Source: Salvia splendens (Eukaryota; Streptophyta; Magnoliopsida; Lamiales; Lamiaceae). Taken from it: 64,000 nt of DNA. Position 1 is the first letter of the stretch. The number at the start of each line of letters is the position of its first letter. A program made the position numbers and the translations under genes. Of this stretch, positions 51,232 through 63,477 are shown in pieces. The notes beneath the pieces are model-generated. The model saw nothing but the letters and a program-made list of their open reading frames with translations, made no database searches and was not told where the DNA came from. The stretch is taken from the NCBI RefSeq assembly GCF_004379255.2, contig NC_056039.1:31509883-31573882 (forward strand), given 5' to 3'.

Positions 51232-51460
51232 CTTCATCAGATCTGCCCTCTCTCCTTTCACCACCACCTTACTCGCTATGCAATCGGTTATCACATTATC
51301 AACTCCTTCAAATTCTTTGACACACCTGCGGACTTACATGGCGCAGCCCTCACAGTGTATGATCACCTTCAAAACGATTTCCTGAGGCGGCGGCGCCTCA
51401 GTCTCTTTCTTCCCATCCTCCGCCGCCTTAGGAGCTTCCTCCTTTCTCCTCCGCATCAGC
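51232..51460 (-). pseudogene. HIPP-like heavy-metal-associated (HMA) domain relic within the LTR element
   Basis: On the minus strand a Lys/Glu/Pro-rich lead (APKAAEDGKKETEAPPPQ) is followed by EIVLKVIIHCEGCAM, which contains the metal-binding CxxC (CEGC). After an in-frame TAA come VRRCVKEFEGVDNVITDC and KVVVKGERADLMKV. This order is that of the first HMA domain of heavy-metal-associated isoprenylated plant proteins. A second stop ends the domain at about 51232, and RQVELI-type sequence continues in another frame. No introns interrupt it, consistent with capture through RNA. It cannot make an intact protein. Confidence 0.8.
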
Positions 51461-51891
51461 CTTTGGAGCATCCGTCTCCTTTCTCCGCAAACGCTGCTGT
51501 TGCCAGCAGTTTTCAGCCGCCAACCTTGCTCCTCCTACCCCGACGGTGTTCTGCCACTCCTCTCCTCCGGCCGTTTTACTTTCGGAGAGGAAACATCCAA
51601 CATAATGTACTCTCCCCCTCTTGGTTGGACGATTCCTATCGTGTTTGAGGGATATCTGACTGATGGTGTGGCTTTGGAATAGGGTAGAATGTTGCTGATG
51701 GTGTTAGTTGGGATAAATATTTTTTTTTTCTATTGTGGCTGAAAATTGATTTCTTTCGTGGGGAAGGCTTGAATTTTGGTAATTTTTTTTTTTTGAGATT
51801 TTGGGGTATAGGATGAACACATTCACCCAATTTTTTTTTTTTTTTTGGTTTTGAACAAACTAACGAAGGATCGTTAGCTGCTTTGATACCA

Positions 51892-52123
51892 TGTTGAAAA
51901 GTAAAATGCGGAAAATAAAATTGAAGAACTCTTGAAGACTACATTTTTATTGATTTTGAATTGTTTTTGTGATACATATTACATCCCTATTTATAGGACT
52001 ATAGAAGTAAATGTACCTAGAAACTAATGAACTTGGGACTCTACATATTAATGAAATATTCCCTAGAGTCCCTAAAGGTACACTTTCCCACAATCTTGAA
52101 ACTCTCATATTATATTTCCAACA
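51892..52123 (-). repeat. 5' LTR of the minus-strand element
   Basis: 232 bp, followed on the minus strand immediately by the primer-binding site at 51880-51891. Confidence 0.95.
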
Positions 52124-52128
52124 TTTTA

Positions 52129-54922
52129 TATAGTCAGCTTATGACCAGTTCAAAACCCAACTTGAAAGCCGATAACGATATAATCTTGGAGTTTTGTTCT
52201 AATTCCTCCTTGATTTGCATATATGTTATTCTAGACATATTTACAAATTAATTGATTTCATTTTCAAGTATTACATTTTTTTTAATATTACACTTAAGTA
52301 GTTAAAAACAACATTACCATTTATAAAGATGGCCAACTTATATCTCTTACTTACTCTAAAACTCTAAGTACACTCATGTAGTCATGTTGCATATGAGATC
52401 TTATAATACTATATTTCATCATATTTTAACTTTTGTATCTATTGACTATATGACGTTACACAGTGCATTAGAGAGAGCAAAAAAGAATAATAAAACTCGA
52501 ATACAATTACAAAAGTAAAAGTGTATAATCTGTTCGTGGGCTTTCTTTTCATTCACCAATAAAGACATAGCAAGTCAATATTCCTAATCATTAATATCCA
52601 TCTACTCCACTTGGAGTCTTTTGAATTGGTCAAAATTAACTATTTAAATTATAAACACATCAATTTGATTATAAGAAATAGTAATATTATATATAAAGCC
52701 GTGGAGTATTTAAACATACAATACTTTCTATATTCATACTAAGACCAAATATTTAGCTAACTAAAATATGGAATAACTAGATTTAATTTGTTGTTATATA
52801 GCATTTGAATTTGATTAATCCTAAACCCTAGAGATAATTATCAATTAATACAACAATCAGCTATAGTAAACCTTTGATTCTAGCAATTGGTGTAATTTGA
52901 CATATAATGATGTACGTACATTTTTATTTACAAAATGTTTTATATTCAATTTTTATAATAAATATATTCAATATTATAATGCTGCAGATTTCCGAAGAAT
53001 GTAATTATACATGTCAGTTTGATATAGAAATACGACTTAGGAAATATACGACGGAATTAATTTAGATTTTGATATATATTATATATTCATAGGAGAGTAC
53101 TATAATTTATTAAGTGTATGTGGCGTAGTTAGTTTGTCACAAACTCTAACTTGTGAGAGGTCGCGCCTTGATATCTCATTAAATTTTTAATATCCTAAAT
53201 TTATGAGGTAGACTTTAATTTTTTTTTATCCCATAATTTGTATTAGAATTTAAATTGATGAACATCATATAGAAAATAATTTCCACCCATTACATAAAAA
53301 ATTATAGTTAGGTGAAAAATATATTATAAGTATATATTTTATTTTACGTTGCAATGCATATTTGTCAAGATTGTTAATTGTTATTAGTGGTTCTCAACAC
53401 AAGTGGTTCTCTTGTGGTTGTTGGTCTATCGTATTTATCTTTAGTTTTGTTTCTCATTCTTTAATTCATTTTCTCACATTATTCATCTCTCTGCAGCTTT
53501 CACTATGAAAATCATGACTACTTTCAGTAATTCCGGTAACAAAAATAAACCGTAACTATCAAATAACAATAGTAAACTTAGTCCCCAATATTAAAATCTT
53601 GTCTTGCATATCAACTTGCATATTAGGAGGTTCATTATTGCAATATTACAATAAAATAAGTTCAATGTATATGATTAAATAAGCTCAATATATAAAGTAT
53701 ATACACTGAAGTAATATGTGTCAATTACACTAATATCGTTTCAACCTAATTCAGTTATGTAGTTGAACTAAGCATTTTATATAGCTTCTTCAAATGTGAA
53801 AGGGCTTGTGGTTTGGATCCGTCACGATTCCCAATATTATTGACCAAACATTTGATATGCTCTATTTGACTCAACCCATGACTACTTACTTGGGTTGAAA
53901 TAAATGAATATTTTAATAGTGGGCCAATAATATTATATGCCAATTATTAGTATATGCATAATACAGATAATGCAAAAAAGATTGCAACAATTGATTAAAA
54001 AGTTAGAGGGTTGACGGGGTCGTGCCGTAATTTTCTATTCTCCAACTTTTCATTTATTCTATCCATATTTTAAATAATTTTTTTGCATTATTGTATACTT
54101 TTTTCCCTCATGGTGTTTGTTCACTAGTCAAGGTCTCGAAAATAGTCCTATTTCAGTTTTATCTTTTTTTAATACTCTTATGTTTATATGCAACCTCCGA
54201 CCATGTAATATTGAGATGGTGATTAGTGAATTAATTGTGAAAATAAAATAGGACTATTTTTCGAGATTTTGATACGCAGCCTCAAACCCATTGTTTACTA
54301 ATAAAATATTGAGATGTTATTTGATATTTCTCCCAAAAAATGTGAAAATAAATATTTTATTAGTCGGTTTAATTGTTTAGCTTCATTTTCTTTTTATCGT
54401 TTAAGTTGCATAAAAAAAATTTGCAACCAATTTCATGATTTTGGATAGAGGCTAAGGTTGGGCCTGGTTGTGTCAAGAACACAGCAGCATAGGATCCAGT
54501 AAAGGCCCATTTAAAAATTAATGGTTCAGTAAAAAATATTTTGAGTCATCTACTCTAATTAAGTTCAATTATGATACATTAACCTCCAATTATGATTTAT
54601 TAATCCTTCATGTCGTGATAATCACGAGTGGGATTTGTTTGCCAAGGATGCACTGAAGTATTCTTCAACTATTCATTACAAGATTTTAAAAAACCTATCC
54701 ATTGCATAGATTTTAGTTTTACGAAATTATTAGAAAGCACAAATAAAAATAAATAAAGGGTGATATTTTTCAATTAATGATAATTCAGAGACTTGCGATG
54801 ATTTTTTTTTAAAGGTCAGAGCAGGTGCAAACACCATTTTCTAGAGACCTAAAAAGTTCACTCTAAATAAAATAAGAAAAACAAAAAGGGCTAATACTTG
54901 TAAGCCTTGACATTTAAATCAA
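52129..54922. other. 2.8-kb AT-rich intergenic region
   Basis: No gene, tRNA or element end that I can support. Several short open frames are compatible with chance. Confidence 0.5.
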
Positions 54923-54951
54923 CTAGGGTTAACACCCGTGCTATGCACGGG
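54923..54951 (-). mobile_element. Putative Helitron 3' terminus
   Basis: On the minus strand a hairpin CCCGTGC-ATA-GCACGGG (54935-54951) is followed after 8 bases by CTAG and then T. Helitrons end with CTRR, a short distance after a hairpin, and insert between A and T. The 5' end (TC, at higher coordinates) was not found, so length and content are unknown. Confidence 0.5.
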
Positions 54952-56075
54952 ACATAAGATTTTAAAGTAATGAATACAAATTCTAATGAAATTATAGAAA
55001 ATAAGAATTCAAAATAATATAAAGATTTATATAATTTTAAGTTTGATATAAGAGGAGTAAAATAAATAAAATAAATGACAAAGAAAAGAAGTGTGACTAA
55101 TGATAAAAGAGTATGAGCTAGTTAGACTACGATAAACAAATAAAGAAAATATGTGTGAGTAGATACCAAAGAGGAAAAAATCAGATAATTGGAAGAAAAA
55201 AAATAGCTCAACAATTGTGATCAACAAAACATAAATATCCATAAGTTTTGAAAAACTTATTTGTAAATAACATTTGTAGTGAAATCACCCCTACTAATTA
55301 GGATAACATTTTAAACTATTAATAATATTATAAACAATAACAAAAAAAAATGTACTCCTCTCAACTCACTCAAAATGAAATATTTCATATTCGGCAAACA
55401 ATGTCACAACTTAAATTATGAACTAAGTGGAGTCAAATAAAATAAAATAAATAAACCATATATTACTAATATTATGCACATAACATAAGATTTTCAAATA
55501 ATGAACATAAACTAAACTATTCAATCCTCCTTCACAACTTGTAACTCTTTAAAGAACAACATTATTTCATACACTTACGAATCAAACATTTTTAGTTTGT
55601 ACAAGTAGGCAAATGCAAGTTATATTAAAATTATAATTATAAAATTGGGTCCTTTTGTTTATAAATCAATAACTACCTCAAAACCAATGTGTATACTAGC
55701 ATTTACATTTTCCACTTCCAATAAAATGGCAAGCTTTAGAGCCAAAGGGTGGGAGCATTATACACCTTAGATCATAACCCAAAATTTTTTATGGTTCAAC
55801 TTAACTAAGTCGAGCTGAGGCGAGCCACAACCATAAGCGAACAAAGCTCACTCCTATGCAATATCCCCACATATATTCGAAGATAGAGCTGAAACTTTAC
55901 CTGTTATAGAACTAGCAGAGGCTCGGCCTATCACTACGATGAGCAAAGGTGCCATTGTAGCCCCATCTCATCTTGGTAGGAAGATGCAATTTCATTGCCC
56001 CGTGACTGAATAAGGAAGAAAGCATTGTGCCAAAGATGAATGAGGGAAAGAGAAGTTCATCTTGCGTGGTTTGTA
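54952..56075. other. AT-rich spacer and 3' flank of the TPK gene
   Basis: The left part may be the body of the putative minus-strand Helitron. The right 200 bases probably include the TPK 3' untranslated region. No gene is visible. Confidence 0.4.
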
Positions 56076-58308
56076 TCAATGGTGGTGACTTTCCATAAGA
56101 TCTGCGAGAGTTATCTTCCCACAGTTTCCTGCATCAAGTCGTTCAAACTGTTTGCATATCTCCAAAATGTCTTTCTCTGTTACCTTGCCCATCTCCTTGA
56201 GCTTGTATACTACAAATTCGGATTTACTGCAAGAATCATATGAAATTAGAAACACATTAGAAGATTTGAAAGGAAAAAGGAAGGCCTAGTTTCTTTCAAA
56301 TTTATTCACTTCTATGCAGGTGAAGTACAAACCTGAAGTTAGATATTATGAGATAATCATAAAATCTTCGTGTTATAAAGAGTGCAAACATGTATTAAAG
56401 GTAAGCAGATGGAAAATTCAACTCGAGACTACAAGAATATGTAATGCACCATTGGTTTATGACAAGCTACAAAAAACTTTAGCAAAGTTTCAATGGCTAC
56501 AAGTTTGAAAAGTTCTAGGGAATAAACAAAGAACAAGATGTCCCTATGTTCCAAACTCTAGCCTGCAGGAGGGTACACTGCCATACAAACATTTATGTTC
56601 GGAATTTGTCGGGGCAACAAGAAAACCAAGTACCTAAACCTAACATTCTTTCTCATTGGGGTATCGTCACTCACAATTTTTAACACACCCTCCACAAAGT
56701 TAATCATTCAAAACAGAGACAACACAAAAGGAGAAAAGGAACTTCATCTTTGGGCGAACAACCGTGTCATCAAAGACACTACTATAGCTTACAAGTTGGT
56801 TGCAAGGTTATGTCCTAATGCCTTAACACACTTACTTATACAATACATATATATAAAGAAAAAAACCTGTATAATCACTAATCTCTTTTGGAACTGCCTT
56901 GTTCTAAATACCAAATAGTAATCAAATTCTACCAAAAAAGTCATGTTGTTGATTCCTATTTCAGTTCTATTATATCTTCACAAAATTTACCTACATGAAG
57001 AGAGTGGTTCAATATACTACCTCCAAGCTAAAACATTATCCACAAAACTATCTCAAGCAATAATCATCAAGGCATCAATCATAAGCAATATAATGACAAA
57101 GATAAACATCTAGCTATAATATAACTGCATTTAACACAAGCAAAGAGAAGCACTCACGTAACAAAGCCATTGTTGTCAATATCTGCAGCAAGAAACTGAG
57201 CGACAGTCATATCTTGTCCGAGCACCCACTGTGCCATCCTCCTGTGCCGCTTATCAACCCTCAGCTCAGTCAAGTAGAGGAAGGCTCTAGCAACAGCAAG
57301 AGTCGACACAAGCAACCAAACGGACGCAAAAAGCCTCCCGGGCAAAGACTTAAACGCCCTATCCCCATATCCAACAGTGGTGACGGACATAACAGACAGA
57401 TAGAATGAATCCAACAAATCAAGCCTCTCCACATAATGCATAACAGCAACCCCTACTCCAATGCAAATAACCACAACACCTAGCGCCAATGCAACCTTCA
57501 TCCGTATCCTCATCCTCCCCTTCTTCACATCAATGATGTAAGAGCGAGGATCATGAGCACCCTTTTTCGTGATAGTCTTTAGAAGATAATTCTCTTGCAA
57601 ATCAAGCATGTAACTAACCATCCCACTTAGCAAGATATCAATGAAACCGAATCCCACAAGCACAAAAGTGATGGAAAACAGCTTGGTGGCAGCGCTATCA
57701 GGAGTTATATCGCCATAACCAATTGTACACATAGTCACAATGCAGAAATACAAAGCATCTACAACGGGGTGGGTTCGAGTTGCATTGAAAGCATCCATAT
57801 TTAAAGAATATATAATCACACCACAGCTCAAGTAAACGATCAAGAGAATCACACCCTGCTTTACAATTGAGGGCGTGCCAAACTGCGGCGGCTTCTCATG
57901 CGGGCAATGATCAATTTCATTGATTGTGGCCATAGCCGGGGCAGTTTTGGAGCGGTGGAGATTGCTCTTTGAGGCGGGATAATCGGGGTCAATCAGCCAT
58001 GATTGCTGGCTTTCTGGGTCATGGCTGGAATCTTTTTCTTTATCGTTATTATTATCAAGATTCAACCTTTCGGTGTCGATGTTCCCAATCTTATTGGGAG
58101 AGGCGAGAGATGCGTGCAACGCATCGCGGAAAATTGAGTTAGAATCTTTGAAACCTGAGGAGGAGGATGAGGGCGAGCCGAAAATGAGAATGTCTTTGAT
58201 TTCTCTGGACACCGGGGTGATGGGCGCCGGAATGCAGATTTCGTTGTTTTCCGGCAGAGGGCGGAGCGGCCTGCCGGTTTTAATGTTGAAGAGGAGCGGT
58301 TCATCCAT
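56076..58308 (-). CDS. Two-pore potassium channel (TPK/KCO family, TPK3/5-like), 2 exons, 433 aa
   Basis: TPKs are dimeric K+-selective channels of the tonoplast or other endomembranes. Exons are 57158-58308 and 56076-56226 (donor GTTAC|gtgagt, acceptor ctgcag|T), giving 1302 nt in frame. The soluble N-terminus of about 145 residues holds RSKTAP (119-124), resembling the 14-3-3 binding site of this family. The first pore unit spans about 150-235 with the filter CTIGYGD (GYGD 197-200). The second pore unit spans about 270-345 with TVGYGD (GYGD 313-316). The C-terminus has two EF-hand-like segments: ADIDNNGFVTKSEFVVYKL and ERLDAGNCGKITLADLM. The first has D and N ligands in place; the second is degenerate. 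The single intron splits the first EF-hand, and its length (about 930 nt) is ordinary. Both filters are intact, so it should be functional. Confidence 0.95.
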
Positions 58309-58593
58309 GTGAAAAAGGAAAATGTTTCGATTTCAGACGGTGTTTGTGATGCTGCAGTTGGCGGTCGTCGGCGGAAATTCCGAAACTGGTGGTGGTGGTG
58401 GCGGTGTCAGTTGAAAAGCTGTGGAGAAACGGAAAAGTTGTGAAACGACAGAATGCAGATGAAAGTTATTTTCAATCCGCCAATTTTTATTGGGATTTGA
58501 TCAGAAGAAAAGAATCTGTTTGGCTGTTTTGGTAGGGACAATTACGAGTCTCGTTTTCGTTCTAGGAAAAATTAAATAACAAAAGGAAAGATA
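58309..58593. promoter_or_regulatory. TPK 5' leader and proximal promoter
   Basis: GC-richer leader sequence directly upstream of the ATG, including a CCACCACCACC-type repeat near 58390 on the minus strand. It then merges into AT-rich DNA interrupted by a Stowaway MITE. No TATA box is assigned. Confidence 0.35.
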
Positions 58594-58595
58594 TA

Positions 58596-58862
58596 CTCCA
58601 TTCATTCTTACAAAATAAATAAATAAATTTATAAATTATACCATTTTTAATATTTAATTAATAAAATAAGAGAAGTTAAAAACCTATGAAAGAGAAAGAA
58701 AAATAATAATGTAAACAGTATTATTCAATTGTAGGATCTATATTATAAATGATATAAATATATAATTATCATTTGTTGAAATTTTCTATATTTAAATTTG
58801 GTATAATTTTGGAGAATAATTCAAAATAGTAAAGTTAATTTATATTTTAAGAACGGAAGGAG
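58596..58862. mobile_element. Degenerate Stowaway MITE near the TPK promoter
   Basis: It starts CTCCATTCATTCTTACAAAA and ends TATTTTAAGAACGGAAGGAG, with TA on both sides. It is 267 bp. It lies about 290 bp upstream of the TPK start codon, so it is within promoter distance. Confidence 0.8.
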
Positions 58863-58864
58863 TA

Positions 58865-60304
58865 TTATTAATTCCATTGTCGCATTCGACTGTATATAGA
58901 TTTTGTTGAATTATTATTTTATTTCCAGATTCGCAGTTGAAATTATATTTGAATATGCTAATTCGGAAAAAGAAACGGAAAATTTGAATGCATAGAGACG
59001 AAAATACACTCAACGAATTTCCTTGTGTACATATATTTATTTATTAATCATAGTTGTATAGTATGGTGCAAACGAAAACAAAAAGGATAAAATCGACAAA
59101 AATGAACAATCCAGCATAGGCTGGAAAATTATTAGTATCACTTTCTGTCCCATAAAAAAATTAAAAATGATATTTAACAGAATTTTTGTCGAGGAAAAAT
59201 ACAAATCAATATAAAAATAAATTAACCTATGCCACATGTTCATTTCTTTTTATCAAATTAAGTAATTTTCCATTTCAGTTTTTTAAGGGCCAACCACGTA
59301 ATTGGCCTTTGCTATATTTAATAGGGATTTTTTGCTATATTTCTTATGAGGAATAATGAAAGTATGAAAGGGACCTGTCACGTAAGAGATTCATAACCAT
59401 CTGATAATGCCCTTCAAACGTTTATACTGTCCAATAATTAAAAATTTAATAGTCAAGTCGAGATATTTCTTTTTCCAAGGTAAACACAATAATTTGTGAA
59501 GTTTCCTGAAATTTTGAATCGTCGTAAAAATTGTTCACTAACATTTTTAAAGGTTTCTGAATAAAACATGAAGCAATAGTTAAGAACATAATGAAACAAG
59601 AGGCGATTTCTTAACTAATTTATTAAGACAGTATAAAACAATAGTTACTCACGAAATTAAAAATTACTACTTGATTTTAACTTAAGAGACATAAATTATA
59701 TTCCTCTTTTTCTTTAATGCAAATTGCCGAACAAAGCATAAAGTTCTACTGTATCATTTGATAACTTAAAAATCAACGAAATGAATCATAAAATTTGAAT
59801 ATATTTGTAATTATCTCATTGCAAAATTGTATTTGCAAATCATTTGTGTAAAAATGATGTTATATATTCAATAATAAAACGATGTCATTTGATTGAAAAA
59901 TATCAGCAACATATTATATATATGCGAACAGGTTTTTTTCTAATATGTATAATTGCAAACAAATCTAAACTTTATGATTTTCGAAATGATTTTAAAATTC
60001 CAAAATGATCCCAGAATCTGACCAAATTGCAAGATTATTCTGACAATTTACCCTACTTTCTATAACTCCTTCATTTCTCTTCAATATTACTATTTCCAGC
60101 AAAAGGATTTACTTCCCGTCGTCCCATAACAATATGTACATTTGAAATGACACATGAATTAGTACATAAATGGTAAAGTAAGAGATAAAAGAAGAATGAT
60201 AGTTAAAGTAGTTTTAATGAATAATGAAACCTTCATTATTATTAATGTTTAATAAGTTATAATGGTGGTTATAGTGATATAAGTAGTAAATAAATTGATT
60301 TGTA
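58865..60304. other. AT-rich intergenic DNA
   Basis: No gene. A lone Stowaway-like CGTCCCATAACAATATGTAC occurs near 60120, but its inverted partner was not found. Confidence 0.45.
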
Positions 60305-60860
60305 TGTGTAATAATGGAGTGCTCATTTCAGTTGGAAGAAGAAGGCAGAAGTCGGTAAGCTCGGCTAGAAAGGAGTTCGGTAAGCTCGGCTAGAAAGGAG
60401 TTCGGTAAGCTCGGCTAGAAGGGAGCTCGGTAAGGGAGCTCGGTAAGGAAGCTCGGCTTTGAGCTGGAATGAGCCGAGAAGAGAGTTCGGTCTTGAGCCG
60501 AGAAGGGAGTTCGGTATTGAGCCGAGAAGGAAGAAGCAACCAGTTCGGTCTGAGCCGAGAAGGAAGAAGCAGTTAGTTAGCCGAGGTGTAGCGGTTATTC
60601 TTCTTGTTTTCTTGATTCTTCTTGTAGTTAGTTAGTAGCAGTTGCTACTTGTTTGTAGAGCTTTAAATAGCTCAAATCCGTGTATGTAGTTTAGAGTAGT
60701 TTTAATCAATAAAGAGTTTTCCAGTTTCTCTCCAAGATTATCATCTTCAATACTCAAAGTGTGAGTGTGTGTGTTTCTGCATTGTGTGATCTCATACAAC
60801 AGTGAGTGTGTGTGTGATCTTCTTGAGTGTGTGAAAGCCTTGTGTGCGTAAATCCCAACA
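60305..60860 (+). repeat. 5' LTR of the Copia element (left edge approximate)
   Basis: It ends AAATCCCAACA at 60860. It contains a tandem array of GTAAGCTCGGCTAGAAAGGA plus GTTCG (about 60354-60560), a TATA-like TTTAAATAG (60662-60670) and an AATAAA polyadenylation signal (60708-60713). A start near TGTAATAATGGAG (about 60306) is a guess because the second LTR is not visible. Confidence 0.65.
60354..60560 (+). repeat. GAGTTCGGTAAGCTCGGCT tandem repeat in the Copia LTR
   Basis: Three near-perfect 25-bp copies (GGTAAGCTCGGCTAGAAAGG plus AGTTC) lead into shorter and more variable GAGCTCGGTAAG and GAGCCGAGAAGG units. LTR repeats of this kind upstream of the TATA box often act as enhancers; that role is inference. 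Confidence 0.8.
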
Positions 60861-60924
60861 AGTGGCGCCGTCTGTGGGAAAGGGATATTGAAGCTGATTT
60901 GCAGAGGATCAAACGGTTTCAGAG

Positions 60925-63477
60925 ATGGCAGCAAGGCTTGATGCAGAAAAATTCACAGGCAAGAATGATTATAGCCTGTGGAAGATGAAGATGAAGGCGG
61001 TTTTGATTCAACAAGGCTTGGCCGCAGTTCTTGCAAAACCAGAGGAGAAAGGAAAGGCTCCAGTGCTTGATGATAAAGCTCAGGCAAAGATGGAGGAGAT
61101 GCAGCTCAAGGCACATTCTGCAGTGATTCTGTGCCTTGGAGATAAGGTCTTGAGGGAAGTTCAAGAAGCCAAGACTGCGGTGGAGATCTTGGACAAGTTA
61201 GATGAAGTTTACTTGGCCAAATCCTTGGCTAACCGGCTGTATCTCAAGAAGAGGCTGTATGCCTATAGTTTTTCTGGAGATAGGTCCATCATTGAGCAGC
61301 TAGAGGAGTTCAACAAGATCATTGATGACCTGGGATCTGTTGATGTCAAGATTTCAGATGAGGATAAGGCCATTCTCACATTGAATGCCTTGCCTAGCTC
61401 GTATGACCAGCTAAGTGATGCAATTATCTATGGAAGAGATAAACCTATCACCTATGCAGAAGTCTATTCAGCCTTGATGGCCAAAGAACTCCAGAAGACA
61501 GCCAACAGAGGCTCTGCAAGCTCCAATGTTCAAGCTGCAGAGGCCTTGAATGTGAAGAAGTTCAAGAAGCAGAACTTCAAGAAGAAGTTTGAGGGCTCTA
61601 AACCCTCAAGTTCTGATGCTCAGAAGGAAACCAGAGCTTGCTATTGGTGCAAGAAACCTGGACATTTGAAGAAAGATTGTCATGCATGGAAGAGAAAGAT
61701 AGCCTCTGAGGGACACAACCAATCTGATTGTGTGGAGAGTGCTGATCCCCCGGCTCAACTCATGAATATTAGTGACAGTGGGGTCAGTCATAGGTGGATT
61801 ATGGACTCAGGGTGCAGCTTCCATATGTGCCCAAATAGGAGCTGGTTTCATGACCTTCAAGAAGCAGCCGGCACTGTGGTGCTGGGTAATAATCACATTT
61901 GTCAGATCAGAGGAATAGGGAAGGTAAAGCTAAGCCTACAAGATGGCTCTATAAAGATCCTAACTGGGGTGAGGTATATTCCAGAAGTGAAGAGGAATCT
62001 CATCTCATTGGGAATGCTGGAGCAGAAAGGGTTCACCATATTGATGAGTCAAGGAAAATTGTTTGTTAAATCTGGAGATGCAGTGATGATGGAGGCTGAC
62101 AGAGAGCATATTCTCTATTATCTGAAGGCTAAGGCTGTTGATGGAGAAAGCAATGCAGTGTCAGATGATTCCATAATGCTATGGCACAAGAGATTGGGCC
62201 ACCCAGCTGAAGGAAGCTTGAAAGAACTCATCAAGAAGGGTCTGATCTCTGGAGATTTCAACAAGATGAACCCCTGTGAGCAGTGTATACTTGGAAAGGC
62301 TAAGAAGGCACCCTATCCTACAGGTATTCACTCTTCTACAGCCCCTTTAGACTACATACATAGTGATCTTTGGGGGCCTTCACCGGTGTGTTCAATTGGT
62401 GGAGGAAAGTATTATCTAGCTATCATTGATGACTATACAAGGAAGTTGTGGGTATATATTCTTAAAGAAAAATCTGAAACACTCACAAAGTTCAAGATAT
62501 GGTGTAAGGAGGTTGAGCTAGAGAAGGGTAGAAGTGTTAAATGCTTAAGAACAGACAATGGCCTAGAGTTCTTGTCTGCGGAGTTTGATCTGTTTTGTAA
62601 AGAGAAGGGTATGAAGAGGCATAGGACTGTTCCTGGTAATCCTCGGCAAAATGGTGTTGTGGAGAGGATGAATAGGACAATCCTAGAGAGGGTGAGGTGC
62701 CTACTTCTTGGTTCTGGTTTGAGCAGCAGGTTCTGGGGTGAGGCTGTGTATACAGCAGCCTATCTCATCAATAAATGCCCATCTACTGCCCTGAAATCTG
62801 AAACTCCTGATTACATGTGGTATGGAGCTCATAGTGACTACTCAAAGTACAAGGTGTTTGGGTGTGTGGCCTATGCTCATGCTAGGCAAAGCAAGCTTGA
62901 AGCTAGGGCTCTGAAATGTATTATGTTGGGGTATCAGAGGGGTGTTAAGGGGTATAGGCTCTGGTGTATTGAGCCCGGTAAGCAGAAGGTCTTGGTGAGT
63001 AGGGATGTGGTGTTCTTGGAGGATCAGATGCCATACCTGAAAGATAAGCTGGACTCCAGTGAAGATGAGGGTGATTTCTTCAAGGTGGAGCCTGTGGGGG
63101 TTGGCCTAGGAGCAGGTGGAGTTATTGACTCAGGGAGTGAGTCTGATTCAGATAAAGAAGAGGCTCCAACTCAGGGCAACCAGGCTGGTGAGTCTATATC
63201 AGACTCTATCAGAGACTATCAGCTTGCAAGGGACAGAGTTAGAAGAGAAACAAGGCCACCAACAAAGTTCTCTGATGTTGTGTATTATGCTCTGTGTGCA
63301 GCTGAAAGTATTGATGGCGCAGATCCACTCACATATAAAGAAGCTATGCAGAGTAAAGATAGAGAAAGATGGATTGAAGCCATGAATGAGGAAATAGAGT
63401 CTTTACTCAAGAACAAAACATGGATTTTGGTGGACAAATCCAAGCTGAGTACAGATGGTAAGGAAAGGGGCTGGTAA
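60925..63477 (+). pseudogene. Copia gag-protease-integrase frame, interrupted before reverse transcriptase
   Basis: The open frame of 850 codons has a gag domain of the UBN2/DUF4219 type (KFTGKNDYSLWKMKMKAVL, 9-27), and a zinc knuckle C-X2-C-X4-H-X4-C (CYWCKKPGHLKKDC, about 238-251). The aspartic protease DSG follows (about 294), then the integrase zinc-binding HKRLGH...C..C (about 420-450). The integrase catalytic Asp is in IDDYTRK and in RTDNGLEF, and the Glu is in NGVVERMN. It stops at 63477 just where the reverse-transcriptase linker begins, and the reverse transcriptase continues in a different frame. All catalytic residues checked are present, so the visible lesion is a single frame change near 63455-63475. 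Confidence 0.92.

Larger units (their letters stand above)
49121..52123 (-). mobile_element. Non-autonomous LTR retrotransposon (3.0 kb) with captured HIPP-like sequence
   Basis: Two direct 232-bp LTRs (49121-49352 and 51892-52123) differ at one base. They start TGTTG and end CAACA, and a TTTTA target duplication flanks them (49116-49120, 52124-52128). On the minus strand the primer-binding site TGGTATCAAAGC (51880-51891, complementary to initiator tRNA-Met) directly follows the 5' LTR. A polypurine tract (GAGGGGGAG) precedes the 3' LTR at about 49353-49362. No gag, protease, integrase or reverse transcriptase is seen in the 2.5-kb interior, so it must be mobilised in trans. The interior holds the HIPP-like relic and a tandem array. 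Confidence 0.93.

Noticed and set aside
50553..51648. Open frames of 147 and 192 codons on the plus strand inside the LTR element
   Set aside because: They run opposite to the element and antisense to the HIPP-like relic; Ser/Leu/Pro-rich shadow composition.
60115..60320. Another Stowaway MITE
   Set aside because: Only one diverged terminus (CGTCCCATAACAATATG) is visible; no inverted partner or TA pair.
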